Shown here piece after piece: positions 50,895-60,005 of a stretch of DNA of 64,000 nucleotides. Each line of letters starts with the position of its first letter. The first letter of the stretch is position 1. The position numbers and the translations under genes were made by a program. Origin of the DNA: Achromobacter sp. UMC46 (GTDB taxonomy: Bacteria; Pseudomonadota; Gammaproteobacteria; Burkholderiales; Burkholderiaceae_B); contig NZ_LZZS01000030.1 in NCBI RefSeq assembly GCF_014170335.1, positions 1-64,000 on the forward strand, given 5' to 3'. A model generated the notes under the pieces. That model was not told the DNA's origin, searched no databases, and was given only the letters and a program-made list of their open reading frames with translations.

Positions 50895-52031
50895 TCATGC
50901 GGCCGTCGAATACAGGTCCGTCATGAACTGCGTGGACTTGATGCCGGTGCCGGTCAGCAGCACGACCGTGCGCTCGTTCGCCTGGATCGCGCCACGCGCC
51001 TGCAGCACCTCCAGCGCCGCCGCAGCCGTGGCGCTGGTCGGTTCGGCGTACAGGCCCGACAGGGCCAGGCGCTTGACTGCCGCCACGATGTCCGCTTCCG
51101 GCACCGCCACCGTCTGGCCGCCGCTGGCGCGTATGGCCTGCAACACCTCGCGCAGCCGCACCGGGAGCTTGATGGCCGTGCCTTCCGCTACCGTGGGCTG
51201 CACGTCGCGCGGCACCGGCCCGTCCGCGCCCGCCTGGAAGCTGGCGTCCACCGGCGAACAATTCAACGGTTGCGCCACGAACAGCCGCGGCAACCGGCGG
51301 ATCTGGCCGGCCGCCAGCAGCTCGGCGAACCCGATGGCGCAGCCCAGCACGTTGCTGCCCGCGCCAGCCGGGATCACGACGTTGTCGGGCGCCTGGAAAC
51401 CGAAGTCTTCCCACATCTCGTAGGCGATGGACTTGGTGCCTTGCAGAAAGAACGGCTGCCAGTTGTGGCTGGCGTAGAAGATGTCTTGAGACGCGCGGAT
51501 GGCTTCGGTCTGCGAATTCTCGCGCGGGCCTTCCACCAGTCGCACGTCGGCGCCGAACGCGCGGATCTGCGCCACTTTGGCAATCGATGTGTAGGCGGGC
51601 GCGAAAATGGTGACACCCATGCCCGCTGCCGCCCCAAAGGCCGCGATGGCCGCGCCGCCGTTGCCCGAGCTGTCCTCGGCGACCGCCGCAATGCCGATCT
51701 GGCGCAGCCATGACAGCATGACCGCCGCGCCGCGATCCTTGAAGCTGCATGTGGGGTTGAACCATTCCAGCTTGAAATGCGGCCGCAAGCCGCCCCATGC
51801 GCGCTCGACCATTGGCGTGCCGCCCTCGCCCATCGATACCGGCGCGGCGATGTCCTGCGGCAAGGCGGCGCGATACCGCCAGATGGACCGGTCGCGGGAA
51901 TCAATGTCGTCGCGCGACATGCCCGGCAGCGGCGAGATCATCAACGGCGTGTGTTCGTCGGAGCACCAGCGGGCATCGGTGATGGGATAGCGTCCGCCGG
52001 AAAGCGGGTCCATATAGAAGGGCTGCGGCAT
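50895..52031 (-). CDS. PLP-dependent threonine-synthase-like lyase
   Basis: The 378-residue fold-type II enzyme has its PLP lysine in N-P-T-C-S-F-K-D-R-G-A near residue 97, the S-S-G-N-G-G-A-A-I phosphate-binding loop near 120-130, and G-A-G-S-N-V-L-G-C further on. It is threonine-synthase-like but short and lacks context with thrB, so it more likely acts on another amino acid, for example as a threonine or diaminopropionate-type ammonia-lyase (uncertain). The start at 52031 is chosen because the frame upstream does not look protein-like. A LysR gene diverges from it. Confidence 0.85.
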   Translation of the reverse strand: MPQPFYMDPLSGGRYPITDARWCSDEHTPLMISPLPGMSRDDIDSRDRSIWRYRAALPQDIAAPVSMGEGGTPMVERAWGGLRPHFKLEWFNPTCSFKDRGAAVMLSWLRQIGIAAVAEDSSGNGGAAIAAFGAAAGMGVTIFAPAYTSIAKVAQIRAFGADVRLVEGPRENSQTEAIRASQDIFYASHNWQPFFLQGTKSIAYEMWEDFGFQAPDNVVIPAGAGSNVLGCAIGFAELLAAGQIRRLPRLFVAQPLNCSPVDASFQAGADGPVPRDVQPTVAEGTAIKLPVRLREVLQAIRASGGQTVAVPEADIVAAVKRLALSGLYAEPTSATAAAALEVLQARGAIQANERTVVLLTGTGIKSTQFMTDLYSTAA

Positions 52032-52100
52032 GATGGAGAAGATGAAGGCGGAAAGCCGCCAGTCTAGGCCCGACGCCCGGCAATCTGTTGCAATATCATG

Positions 52101-52115
52101 TTGCGATAAACGCAA
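52101..52115. promoter_or_regulatory. LysR-type operator between the PLP enzyme and LysR genes
   Basis: TTGCG-ATAAA-CGCAA is a perfect five-base inverted repeat with a LysR-box shape, 12 bases before the LysR ATG and 70 bases from the PLP gene start. A related half-site TTGCAATA precedes it at 52089. Autoregulation is likely. Confidence 0.55.
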
Positions 52116-52127
52116 TGGAGAATCCGC

Positions 52128-53039
52128 ATGGAACGAGGCGCGCTATGGGAATACCAGGTGTTCTGCGCCGTGGCCGAACGCCAGAGCTTCGTGCTGGCCG
52201 CCCGCTCGCTGGGCGCCTCGCCCAGCGCCGTCACCCGGGCCGTGCAAGCACTGGAACGCCAGGTCGGCGCGCAGCTGCTGTTGCGCAGCAAAAGCAGTGT
52301 GGTGCTGACGCCGCAGGGCGAAAGCTATTTCCAGTCCGCGCGCGAGCTGTTGCGGCTGGAGGCCCAGGCGCGCGACGATTTGCAAGACGCGCAGGGCGGC
52401 GTGCAGGGACGCGTGCGCTTTTCGGCGCCTGACCTGCTGGGCGTGGCGCTGCTGCCCGCCGTGCTGCGCCAGTACGCCGACGCGCATCCCGGCGTCAGCA
52501 TGGACATCCTGTATACCGACAAATGGGTGGACCCGATCGCCGAAGGCCTGGACTTCGCGATCCGGGGCGGCTTTCCCGCGTCCAGCGACCTGCTGGGCGC
52601 GCGTCTCTGGCCTTACGACCGGCTGCTCTGCGCCAGCCCGGACTATGTGCGCCGCATGGGCCTGCCCCGCGAACCCGAAGACCTGAAGGCGCATCGGCTG
52701 GTGATGCACACCGGGCCCCGCGTGCTGAAGGACTGGCACCTGCGGGACGGCAAGCGCATCGTGCGCTTGCACGCCGAACCCGCCGTGCGCGTCAGCAGCG
52801 GCAGCGGCCTGATGGCGATGGTGCTGCAAGGCATGGGGATCGCGCGCCTGGCGGATTGGGCGGCCCAACCGGAAATCGAACGGGGCGCCCTGGTGCGCGT
52901 ATGCCCGGCCTTTACCGTGACGTCGGCGCAAGGCGCCGCGCCGCAGCTGCACGCGGTGTACGCGTCGCGCTCGCTGCCGGCCCGCGCCCGCGCGCTGCTG
53001 GCGGCGGTCCGGCAATGCGCGGCGGGTCCGGGGCGTTGA
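52128..53039 (+). CDS. LysR-family transcriptional regulator
   Basis: The 303-residue protein has an N-terminal winged helix (about 8-66; Q-S-F-V-L-A-A-R-S-L-G-A-S-P-S-A-V-T-R-A-V-Q-A-L-E) and a C-terminal effector domain. It is divergent from the PLP enzyme gene and shares with it a 96-base control region containing a LysR-type box, so it probably controls that gene. Confidence 0.9.
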   Translation: MERGALWEYQVFCAVAERQSFVLAARSLGASPSAVTRAVQALERQVGAQLLLRSKSSVVLTPQGESYFQSARELLRLEAQARDDLQDAQGGVQGRVRFSAPDLLGVALLPAVLRQYADAHPGVSMDILYTDKWVDPIAEGLDFAIRGGFPASSDLLGARLWPYDRLLCASPDYVRRMGLPREPEDLKAHRLVMHTGPRVLKDWHLRDGKRIVRLHAEPAVRVSSGSGLMAMVLQGMGIARLADWAAQPEIERGALVRVCPAFTVTSAQGAAPQLHAVYASRSLPARARALLAAVRQCAAGPGR

Positions 53040-53064
53040 TCGGGGCGCTGATGCCCCGGCCGGG

Positions 53065-54474
53065 TCAGACGCGCTGATCGCGTGTCTGCAGGACGACGGC
53101 TTCGCCGCGCTTCTTGAACAGCAGGAAGTACAGCGCGGCCAGGACCAGCAGGAACGGCACGCCGAAGGCCAGCGTCATCTTGAACACGCCGGTGAAAGCC
53201 GTTGTGACCAGAATCGCCAGCATCGCGACGGCGCCCAGCAGCGTCAGCGCCGGAAAGCCCGGCATCCGGAACGACAGCGCGGCGCCCCCTTCGCGCGCCC
53301 AACGGCGGCGGAAGCAGTAGTGCGTGACGAAGATCATCATCCACGTGAACAACGCGCCGAACATCGAAATCGCCATCATCAGCGTGAACGAGGTCTCGGG
53401 GTACAGCGCATTCAGCACGGCCGCGATGGCGATGCCGCTGGTGGACAGCAGCAGCGCGTTCAGCGGCGTGCCGCTGCCGGTCAACCGGCCGAACGCGGAC
53501 GGCGCATGGCCCGCGCGCGACAGGCTGAACATCATGCGCGTGGTGATGTAGAGCTGGCTGTTCATGGCCGACAACGCCGCCACCAGCACGATGAAGTTGA
53601 TGACCCCCGCCGCACCCGGAATCTCCAGTGCCTGCATCACCTTCACGAACGGGCTGCCGCCCTTGCCCGCTTCGTCCCACGGCACGATGGCCAGGATCAG
53701 CGCGAGCGTCAGCAGATAGAAGACGACCAGCCGGACGATGGTGGCGCGAAACGCCTTCTTGACGGCGCGTTCCGGGTCTTCGGCTTCGCCCGCGGCCACG
53801 GCGATCATCTCCACGCTCAGGTAGCTGAAGATCGAGATCACCACCGCGATCCACGTGCCCCACACGCCGTTCGGGAAGAAGCCGCCGTGCGAGGTGTACA
53901 GCGCCGTGCCGTACTGCGGATTGCCCCAGACCACATAGGCGCCCAGGATGATGAAGGCCACGATCGCGGTGATCTTGATGGTCGAGAACCAGTATTCGAT
54001 GGTGCCGAAGGCCTTGACGCTCATTGCGTTGATGAAGATCAGTGCCGCCGAAAACACGCACACCCATTGCCAGCCGGGCACGCCGGGGAACCAGTACTTC
54101 ATGTATTCGGCCACCGCGGTCACTTCGGTGCCCACCGCCAGCACCACGCACGACCAGTACGCATAGCGCACCAGGAAGCCCGCCAGCGGGCCCACGTAGT
54201 GCTCGGCATAGGCGCCGAACGAACCGGAGGTGGAATGGGCCACCGTCATTTCGGCCAGGCAGCCCATCAGCAGCAGCGTGATCAGCCCGCCGATGGCGTA
54301 GCTGATGATCACGCTGGGACCGGCGAACCCGATGGCGAACTTGCTGCCCAGGAACAGGCCGGTGCCGATGGCGCCCCCGATGGCGATCATGCTCATCTGG
54401 CCCGACGTCAGGCGCCGCTTCAAGCCCTGTTCGCGCTCGGCGATCCGGCCGAAGCCCTGTTGTTGTTTTTGCAT
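53065..54474 (-). CDS. amino-acid permease, APC superfamily (ProY/AroP type)
   Basis: The 469-residue inner-membrane protein has about twelve hydrophobic helices. The AAT-family hallmark I-A-I-G-G-A-I-G-T-G-L-F-L-G-S lies in helix 1, with G-G-L-I-T-L-L-L-M-G-C-L-A-E-M and A-A-G-E-A-E-D-P-E-R-A-V later. It should be a proton-coupled amino-acid importer. It follows kynureninase on the same strand, 79 bases away, so tryptophan, kynurenine or anthranilate-related substrates are plausible (inference). The ATG at 54474 is preceded by AAGGAGG. Confidence 0.9.
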   Translation of the reverse strand: MQKQQQGFGRIAEREQGLKRRLTSGQMSMIAIGGAIGTGLFLGSKFAIGFAGPSVIISYAIGGLITLLLMGCLAEMTVAHSTSGSFGAYAEHYVGPLAGFLVRYAYWSCVVLAVGTEVTAVAEYMKYWFPGVPGWQWVCVFSAALIFINAMSVKAFGTIEYWFSTIKITAIVAFIILGAYVVWGNPQYGTALYTSHGGFFPNGVWGTWIAVVISIFSYLSVEMIAVAAGEAEDPERAVKKAFRATIVRLVVFYLLTLALILAIVPWDEAGKGGSPFVKVMQALEIPGAAGVINFIVLVAALSAMNSQLYITTRMMFSLSRAGHAPSAFGRLTGSGTPLNALLLSTSGIAIAAVLNALYPETSFTLMMAISMFGALFTWMMIFVTHYCFRRRWAREGGAALSFRMPGFPALTLLGAVAMLAILVTTAFTGVFKMTLAFGVPFLLVLAALYFLLFKKRGEAVVLQTRDQRV

Positions 54475-54553
54475 TGTCTCCTCCTTGTACTGCGCTCTCT
54501 TCCTGGATGTAGGGCCGGTCCGGCCCGCGCGATAAGGCAACGCGTCAGGGCGT

Positions 54554-55804
54554 TCAGGTCACGGCGGACCGCTGCTTGAATTCGGGCTTGTCCCAGGCGC
54601 GGCTATCCAGCACGTCCTTCAGGATATCCACCGCGTCCCAGACGTCGGCATAGCCGAAGTACAGTGGCGTCAAGCCGAATCGCAGCACCTCGGGTTCGCG
54701 GTAGTCGCCGATCAGGCCGCGCGCGATCAAGGCCTGCATCACCTCGTAGCCGTTGGGATGGCAGAAGCTGACGTGGCTGCCGCGGTCGGCGTGCTTGCGC
54801 GGCGTGACGAGCGTCAGCGGATGGCCCGCGCAGCGCTCTTGGACCAGCGCGATGAACAGGTCGCCCAAGGCCAGCGACTTGTTGCGCACTTCCGCCATGT
54901 CGGCGGCATGGGCCACGTCCAGGCCGCACTCCACCAGCGACAGCGACACGATGGGCTGCGTGCCGCACAGGTAGCGGCGGATGCCGCCGGCCGGCTCGTA
55001 GGCCACGGCCATGTCGAACGGGCGCGTGTGGCCCCACCAGCCGGACAAGGGCTGCCAGAAGTCCTTGGTGTGGCGCGGCGCCACCCAGATGAAAGCGGGC
55101 GATCCCGGGCCGCCGTTCAGGTATTTATAGGTGCAGCCGACAGCAAAGTCGGCGCGGGCGCCGTTCAGGTCCACCGGCACCGCCCCGGCGGCATGGGCCA
55201 GGTCCCAGATGGTCAGCGCGCCGCGCTCGTGCGCCAGCGCGGTCACGGCGGCCATGTCGTGCATCTGGCCGCTGCGGTAGTTCACGTGCGACAGCAGCAT
55301 CACGGCGACGGACTCGTCCAGCGCCTTGTCCAGCGGCAGCTCGTCATCGATCAGGCGCATCTCGTAGCCCTGCTGCAGCAGGTCGATCATGCCCTGGATC
55401 ATGTAGAGATCGGTGGGGAAGTTGTCGCGTTCGGACAGGATGACGCGGCGCGCCGGCTGCTTGTCCTGCTGGATGCGCAGCGCGGCGGCCAACGCCTTGA
55501 AGATGTTCAGCGACGTGGTGTCGGTCACGACCAGTTCGCCCTCGCGGGCGCCCAGCAGGGAGCCCAGCTTGTCGCCCAGGCGGACGGGCAATTCGAACCA
55601 TCCTGCGGTGTTCCAGCTGCGGATGAGGCCCGTGCCCCATTCCTGCGTGATGACACCGGCGGCGCAGGCGGCCGCGGCCTTGGGCATCACGCCCAGGGAA
55701 TTGCCGTCCATGTAGAGCACGCCGGGCGGCAGCTCGAAACGGTCTTTCAGGGCGGCCAGGGGGTCTTTCCGGTCTGCGGCGACGCAGTCTTCACGCGTAG
55801 TCAT
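54554..55804 (-). CDS. kynU: kynureninase
   Basis: The 416-residue PLP enzyme cleaves kynurenine to anthranilate and alanine. Landmarks are Y-M-D-G-N-S-L-G near the start, N-F-P-T-D-L-Y near 135, the aspartate segment [12 protein letters not shown], and the PLP lysine in [11 protein letters not shown] near 226. The start at 55804 has AAGGAG upstream. kynA and kynB are not in the window. The divergent Lrp-type gene is probably its regulator. Confidence 0.95.
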   Translation of the reverse strand: MTTREDCVAADRKDPLAALKDRFELPPGVLYMDGNSLGVMPKAAAACAAGVITQEWGTGLIRSWNTAGWFELPVRLGDKLGSLLGAREGELVVTDTTSLNIFKALAAALRIQQDKQPARRVILSERDNFPTDLYMIQGMIDLLQQGYEMRLIDDELPLDKALDESVAVMLLSHVNYRSGQMHDMAAVTALAHERGALTIWDLAHAAGAVPVDLNGARADFAVGCTYKYLNGGPGSPAFIWVAPRHTKDFWQPLSGWWGHTRPFDMAVAYEPAGGIRRYLCGTQPIVSLSLVECGLDVAHAADMAEVRNKSLALGDLFIALVQERCAGHPLTLVTPRKHADRGSHVSFCHPNGYEVMQALIARGLIGDYREPEVLRFGLTPLYFGYADVWDAVDILKDVLDSRAWDKPEFKQRSAVT

Positions 55805-55823
55805 GCAATGCTCCTTCGGGCAA

Positions 55824-55941
55824 TATCCTGCAAAACAGGATAGCAGCGCGAGCAGGCCGGAATATTGCAAAATCGGGCGTGGCTTACCCTAAGATTCCGC
55901 AGTAAATTGCACGAAACCCAGATTTTTAGAATTGGATTGCA
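55824..55941. promoter_or_regulatory. kynU / Lrp-type gene divergent control region
   Basis: TATCCTG-caaaa-CAGGATA (55824-55842) is a perfect seven-base inverted repeat about 20 bases before kynU. ATTGCA then occurs three times on the plus strand, at 55864, 55906 and 55936. Spacings are 42 and 30 bases, close to whole helical turns, as Lrp-type octamers prefer. A -10-like TAGAAT lies at 55927-55932 for the regulator gene. Confidence 0.5.
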
Positions 55942-55943
55942 CC

Positions 55944-56417
55944 ATGCAACTTGACGCGATCGACCAGCGCATCCTGTACCGCCTGCAGGAGAACGGCCAG
56001 CTCAGCAACCAGGACCTGGCCGAACAGGTGGCGCTGTCGCCGTCAGCCTGCCTGCGCCGCGTGCGGGCGCTGGAGGAAGGCGGGATGATCCGCCAGTACC
56101 GGGCCGTGCTGGACGCCGAGAAACTGGGGTTCGAGCTGGAGGCCATCGTCCACGTGTCGCTGGACCAGTCGCGCCCCGGCTGGCACGAGGCGTTCCTGGC
56201 CGGCATCGCCGCGCACGACGAGATCACCGAAGCCAGCATCGTGACCGGCGCCTCCAACTACATCCTGACGGTGCGCACCCGCAACCTGTCGGCGTTTTCG
56301 CAGTTCGTGGAGGACAAGCTCAGCAAGATCGCCGGGGTGCGCGACCTCTGTTCGCATATCGTCATGCGAAAAGTGAAAGACCGGGGCGGCATGCTGCCGC
56401 TGGCCAGCTGGCGTTGA
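55944..56417 (+). CDS. Lrp/AsnC-family regulator, probable kynurenine regulator
   Basis: The 157-residue protein has the N-terminal helix-turn-helix (L-S-N-Q-D-L-A-E-Q-V-A-L-S-P-S-A-C-L-R-R-V) and a C-terminal RAM ligand domain (about 65-145; T-G-A-S-N-Y-I-L-T-V-R-T). It is divergent from kynU, the arrangement of KynR in Pseudomonas aeruginosa, so kynurenine-responsive activation is likely. A TTG four codons upstream is an alternative start. No ribosome site is evident. Confidence 0.9.
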   Translation: MQLDAIDQRILYRLQENGQLSNQDLAEQVALSPSACLRRVRALEEGGMIRQYRAVLDAEKLGFELEAIVHVSLDQSRPGWHEAFLAGIAAHDEITEASIVTGASNYILTVRTRNLSAFSQFVEDKLSKIAGVRDLCSHIVMRKVKDRGGMLPLASWR

Positions 56418-56442
56418 CGCCGCCCGCCCCGCTCCGTCGTGT

Positions 56443-57075
56443 TCAGGCCGGCGTGCCGTAGCGCAGGAAGCCGAACACGGTGACGAAGTGGCAGGCCGAT
56501 CCGCCCATCACGAACAGGTGCCAGATGCCGTGGGCGTGGCGCCAGCGCTTGTCGTTCACGTAGAACAGCGTGCCCACCGTATAGGCCGCCGCGCCCGCCA
56601 GCAACCAGGCCAGGCCGGCGGACGACAGGGCGCCCGCGATCGGGGCGGCGAACATCACCCCCAGCCAGCCCATCGCCAGGTACAGCGGCAAGGCGGGCGC
56701 CGCGCCGCGCGCCCACCACAGTTCCCGGCTGATGCCGATGGCGGCCAGCAGCCAGATCGCCACCCCCATCGCCGCGCCCCAGCCATGCGCGACCGGCCCG
56801 AACGCCAGCGGCGTGTAGGTCCCGGCGATCAGCAGGTAGATGGCGCAATGGTCCGCCTTGGCCCAGCGTTCCTTGTTGCGGCCGCGGGTGCAGTGGTACA
56901 GCACCGATGACGCGTAGACGGCGATCATCGACGCCGCGAACACCACGCAGCTGACGATCTGCCGGGTATCCACCTTCAGCTCGGCCGCGCGCGAGATCAG
57001 CCATCCGGACGCGCCCACGGCCAGCGCCAGGCCGGCAAGGTGCGTGGCGCCATTGAATCGTTCGCCCTTGTACAT
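56443..57075 (-). CDS. haemolysin III family (TrhA/YqfA) membrane protein
   Basis: The 210-residue protein has seven hydrophobic helices and the family's conserved acidic and His residues: S-S-V-L-Y-H-C in helix 2, D-H-C-A-I-Y-L-L-I-A-G-T-Y-T-P near 75-90, and H-A-H-G-I-W-H-L-F-V near 180. It belongs to the PAQR-like superfamily; bacterial members affect membrane fatty-acid homeostasis. The name haemolysin is historical. It is monocistronic here. Confidence 0.9.
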   Translation of the reverse strand: MYKGERFNGATHLAGLALAVGASGWLISRAAELKVDTRQIVSCVVFAASMIAVYASSVLYHCTRGRNKERWAKADHCAIYLLIAGTYTPLAFGPVAHGWGAAMGVAIWLLAAIGISRELWWARGAAPALPLYLAMGWLGVMFAAPIAGALSSAGLAWLLAGAAAYTVGTLFYVNDKRWRHAHGIWHLFVMGGSACHFVTVFGFLRYGTPA

Positions 57076-57121
57076 AGAAAGCCCTCTCAGGACACCGGAT
57101 GCCCGGTGCCCTTCATCATGT

Positions 57122-57156
57122 CCCCGTCCTGTGACAAGGTGAGGTCAGGACCGGGG
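57122..57156 (-). terminator. hairpin after the P1-family peptidase gene
   Basis: CCCCG-TCCTG and CAGGACCGGGG pair as a ten-base stem with one bulge just past the stop of the minus-strand peptidase gene. The stem is strong but followed by few T residues, so termination is likely but not certain. Confidence 0.45.
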
Positions 57157-57177
57157 CCGGGCAGCCCGGCGGGCGGG

Positions 57178-58254
57178 TCAGGCGATGAAATCGACGGCGG
57201 CGGGGAAGCCCTCGACCGCGCGCGCCGCCAGGATGGCGCGCTGCACCGCGATCGCCATGGCCTCGGCCGCCATGACGCCCAGCAGCATCACGTTGCCCGG
57301 TTTGCCCGACGCCCCGGTGCCCAGCGCGAAGATCGTGTCGCCGTCCATCATCGTGTGGATGGGATTGATGGTGCGGGCCAGCCCGTCGTGGGCCATGCCC
57401 GCGATTTTCTGCGCCTGCGCCTTGGTCAGCGTGGCGTCGGTGGCCACCACGCCGATGGTGGTGGCGGTGCCGGGACGCATGGCGTTGGGCAGGTCGCCCG
57501 CCAGGATGGCGGCGCGCGTGTCCAGCAAATGCTTGCCGTCCGGCGTGCGTGCGCCCGCCAGGATGCGGCCGGTGGCGGGGTCCAGCACGTCGCCCACCGC
57601 GTTCACGGCCACGATCGCCCCGACCGTTACGCCGGCCACCGTCAGCGACGCGCTGCCGATGCCGCCCTTCATGGCGCGCTTGGCGCCATACAGCTTGCCC
57701 ACCGTCGCGCCGGCCCCGGCGCCGACATTGCCCTCTTGCGGCGCGGCGGTCGACGCCGACTTGCAGGCCTGGTAGCCCGCCGCCGCGTCCGGCCGGATCG
57801 ACGCGTCGCCCACGCCCAGGTCGAACAGGATGGCGGCCGGCACGATGGGCACGTGCGCCACGCCCACATCGAAGCCGATCTTCTTTTCTTCCAAGTAGCG
57901 CATGACGCCGGAGGCGGCGTCCAGGCCGAACGCGCTGCCGCCGGACAGCACGATGGCATGCACCTTTTCCACCATGTTCATGGGGTTCAGCAGATCGGTC
58001 TCGCGGGTGCCGGGCGCGGCGCCGCGCACATCGACGCCGCCGGTGGCGCCCGCCTCGGCGATGATGACCGTGCAGCCGGTCGGGCGGCGGGTATCGGTGT
58101 AATGGCCCACGCGCAGGCCCGATACCTGGGTGATGCTGCCTCCGCCCGGCGTCAGCCGCAAGCCGTCGGCACCCTGCGCGGGCATCACCCCGGCAAACGC
58201 CGCCGCGCCCGCTGCCGCCATCATGAACGACCGCCTGTTCCATTGCTGTTCCAC
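57178..58254 (-). CDS. P1-family (DmpA-like) aminopeptidase, exported
   Basis: The 358-residue protein has a twin-arginine-like signal (W-N-R-R-S-F-M-M-A-A-A-G) and the P1 fold, starting with V-S-G-L-R-V-G-H-Y-T-D. The autoprocessing site is probably in M-K-G-G-I-G-S-A-S-L, where cleavage before Ser near residue 200 would create the nucleophile. Family members cleave N-terminal residues from peptides, beta-peptides or amides. I place the start at GTG 58254 with GGGAG upstream, since it gives the signal; an earlier Met is possible. It diverges from the amino-acid ABC operon. Confidence 0.88.
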   Translation of the reverse strand: MEQQWNRRSFMMAAAGAAAFAGVMPAQGADGLRLTPGGGSITQVSGLRVGHYTDTRRPTGCTVIIAEAGATGGVDVRGAAPGTRETDLLNPMNMVEKVHAIVLSGGSAFGLDAASGVMRYLEEKKIGFDVGVAHVPIVPAAILFDLGVGDASIRPDAAAGYQACKSASTAAPQEGNVGAGAGATVGKLYGAKRAMKGGIGSASLTVAGVTVGAIVAVNAVGDVLDPATGRILAGARTPDGKHLLDTRAAILAGDLPNAMRPGTATTIGVVATDATLTKAQAQKIAGMAHDGLARTINPIHTMMDGDTIFALGTGASGKPGNVMLLGVMAAEAMAIAVQRAILAARAVEGFPAAVDFIA

Positions 58255-58320
58255 ACCGATCTCCCTCTCTTTGCCGATAGTTTTCGCCCGGCGCGGAGTG
58301 CGCCCGGCGGGGGGTTTCAT

Positions 58321-58375
58321 ATGACTTGCAGCTATATTTTTACTATTCCTTATGCTTTGTGGAAAAATAGGCGCG
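58321..58375. promoter_or_regulatory. A+T-rich divergent promoter stretch
   Basis: This short stretch between the peptidase and the amino-acid ABC operon is far richer in A+T than its surroundings. It holds TTGCAG (58326-58331) and -10-like elements TACTAT (58341) and TATGCT (58351) for the plus strand. No operator could be assigned. Confidence 0.4.
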
Positions 58376-58457
58376 TTGTTAGAGTGCGGCTACGCCGGAG
58401 GGTATTGCACACCCGCAAGCTCTCCAGAATGACACCGATCATCCGTGGAGCATTGCC

Positions 58458-59240
58458 ATGAAACTCTTCCGCTCGCTGTTCATCGCCGGCCTTATCCAGG
58501 CCGCCGCCCTGACCGCTGCCCACGCCCAGTCCGGCCTGGACCAGATCAAATCCGCCGGCACGTTCAAGATCGGCACCGAAGGCACCTACGCCCCCTTCAC
58601 CTTCCACGACGCATCAGGCCAGCTTACCGGTTTTGACGTGGACATTGGGCGCGCCATCGCCGAACGCCTGGGCGTGAAGGCGCAATTCGTCGAAGGCAAG
58701 TGGGACGGCCTGATCGCGGGGCTGGACGCCAAGCGCTACGACGCCGTGATCAACCAGGTCGGCATTACCGACGCGCGCAAAGCCAAATACGATTTTTCCG
58801 ACGCCTACATCTCTTCGGCGGCCGTGCTGATCGTGCGCGACGACAACACCACCATCAAGTCGTTCGCCGATTTGAAGGGCAAGAAGTCGGCCAATACGCT
58901 GACCAGCAACTTCGGCAAGCTGGCGCAAAGCCACGGCGCGGAAGTGATCGCCGTGCAGGGCTTCAATGAAGCCATCGACCTCTTGACCTCGGGCCGCGTG
59001 GAAGCCACGGTCAACGACAACCTGTCGTACCTGGACTTCAAGAAGCAGAAGCCCAACGCAAAGGTAAAGATTGCCGCCACCGACAAGACCGCCGAATTCA
59101 GCAATTCGGGCGTGCTGCTCCGCAAGGGCAATCCCGAACTGCAAGCCGCCATCAACAAGGCGCTGGCCGACATCAAGGCCGACGGCACCTACAAGACCAT
59201 TTCGGTCAAATACTTCGGCACGGATCTGTCGGCGCAATAA
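58458..59240 (+). CDS. polar amino-acid ABC transporter binding protein (cystine type)
   Basis: The 260-residue periplasmic protein has a signal peptide (LFIAGLIQAAALTAAHA) and the family 3 binding fold, with G-T-F-K-I-G-T-E-G-T-Y-A-P-F-T-F-H-D, G-F-D-V-D-I-G-R-A-I-A and a D-x-V-I-N-Q-V-G-I-T segment. It resembles the FliY/TcyJ cystine-binding group, but exact specificity is not readable. It is the first gene of a three-gene importer. Confidence 0.9.
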   Translation: MKLFRSLFIAGLIQAAALTAAHAQSGLDQIKSAGTFKIGTEGTYAPFTFHDASGQLTGFDVDIGRAIAERLGVKAQFVEGKWDGLIAGLDAKRYDAVINQVGITDARKAKYDFSDAYISSAAVLIVRDDNTTIKSFADLKGKKSANTLTSNFGKLAQSHGAEVIAVQGFNEAIDLLTSGRVEATVNDNLSYLDFKKQKPNAKVKIAATDKTAEFSNSGVLLRKGNPELQAAINKALADIKADGTYKTISVKYFGTDLSAQ

Positions 59241-59255
59241 GCGGGGGGCACGCAC

Positions 59256-60005
59256 ATGACGCTACCCTCCTGGCTGCAGGCCGTCATGCCCGATTGGCTG
59301 CTGGCGCAAATCGGCTCGTGGACCGTGCCGGCCTGGGTGCAGTTGATGGCCGATTCGTTCTGGCCGCTGCTGCACGCCGGGCTGGTGTTCACGGTGCCGC
59401 TCACGCTGATGTCGTTCGCGCTGGGTCTGGCGCTTGCGTTCCTGGTGGCGCTGATCCGGCTGTTCGGCCCGGCGCCGCTGGTGGCGGTGGTGCGTTTCTA
59501 CGTATGGCTGATCCGCGGCACGCCGCTGCTGGTGCAGCTGTTCGTGATCTTCTACGGCTTGCCCAGCGTGGGCATCGTGCTGGATCCGCTGCCCGCCGCG
59601 CTGATCGGTTTCACGCTGAACGTGGGCGCCTACAACTCGGAAGTGATCCGCGGCGCCATCGAATCCATCACCAAGGGCCAGTGGGAAGCGGCGTATTCGC
59701 TCAGCATGACGCGTGGCCAGGCGCTGCGCCGCACGGTCCTGCCGCAAGCGGCCCGCGTGGCGGTGCCGCCGCTGTCGAATTCCTTCATCGCACTGGTCAA
59801 GGACACGTCGCTGGCGGCCGTGCTGACCGTGCCCGAGATCTTCCAGGCCGCGCAACGCATCGCCGCCGTCACTTATGAACCGCTGATCCTCTACACGGAA
59901 GCCGCGCTGATCTATCTGGTGTTCAGTTCCGTCCTGTCGGCCGCGCAAGTCCGGCTTGAGAGGCGCTTTGGCCAGCACGCCGTGTTTTCCGAGAAAAGCC
60001 GATGA
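59256..60005 (+). CDS. polar amino-acid ABC transporter permease
   Basis: The 249-residue HisMQ-type permease has about five hydrophobic helices and the EAA loop E-A-A-Y-S-L-S-M-T-R-G-Q-A-L-R-R. R-G-T-P-L-L-V-Q-L-F-V-I-F-Y-G-L-P is the other family mark. It is a single permease gene, so it probably works as a homodimer, as in cystine importers. It overlaps the ATPase gene by four bases. Confidence 0.92.
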   Translation: MTLPSWLQAVMPDWLLAQIGSWTVPAWVQLMADSFWPLLHAGLVFTVPLTLMSFALGLALAFLVALIRLFGPAPLVAVVRFYVWLIRGTPLLVQLFVIFYGLPSVGIVLDPLPAALIGFTLNVGAYNSEVIRGAIESITKGQWEAAYSLSMTRGQALRRTVLPQAARVAVPPLSNSFIALVKDTSLAAVLTVPEIFQAAQRIAAVTYEPLILYTEAALIYLVFSSVLSAAQVRLERRFGQHAVFSEKSR

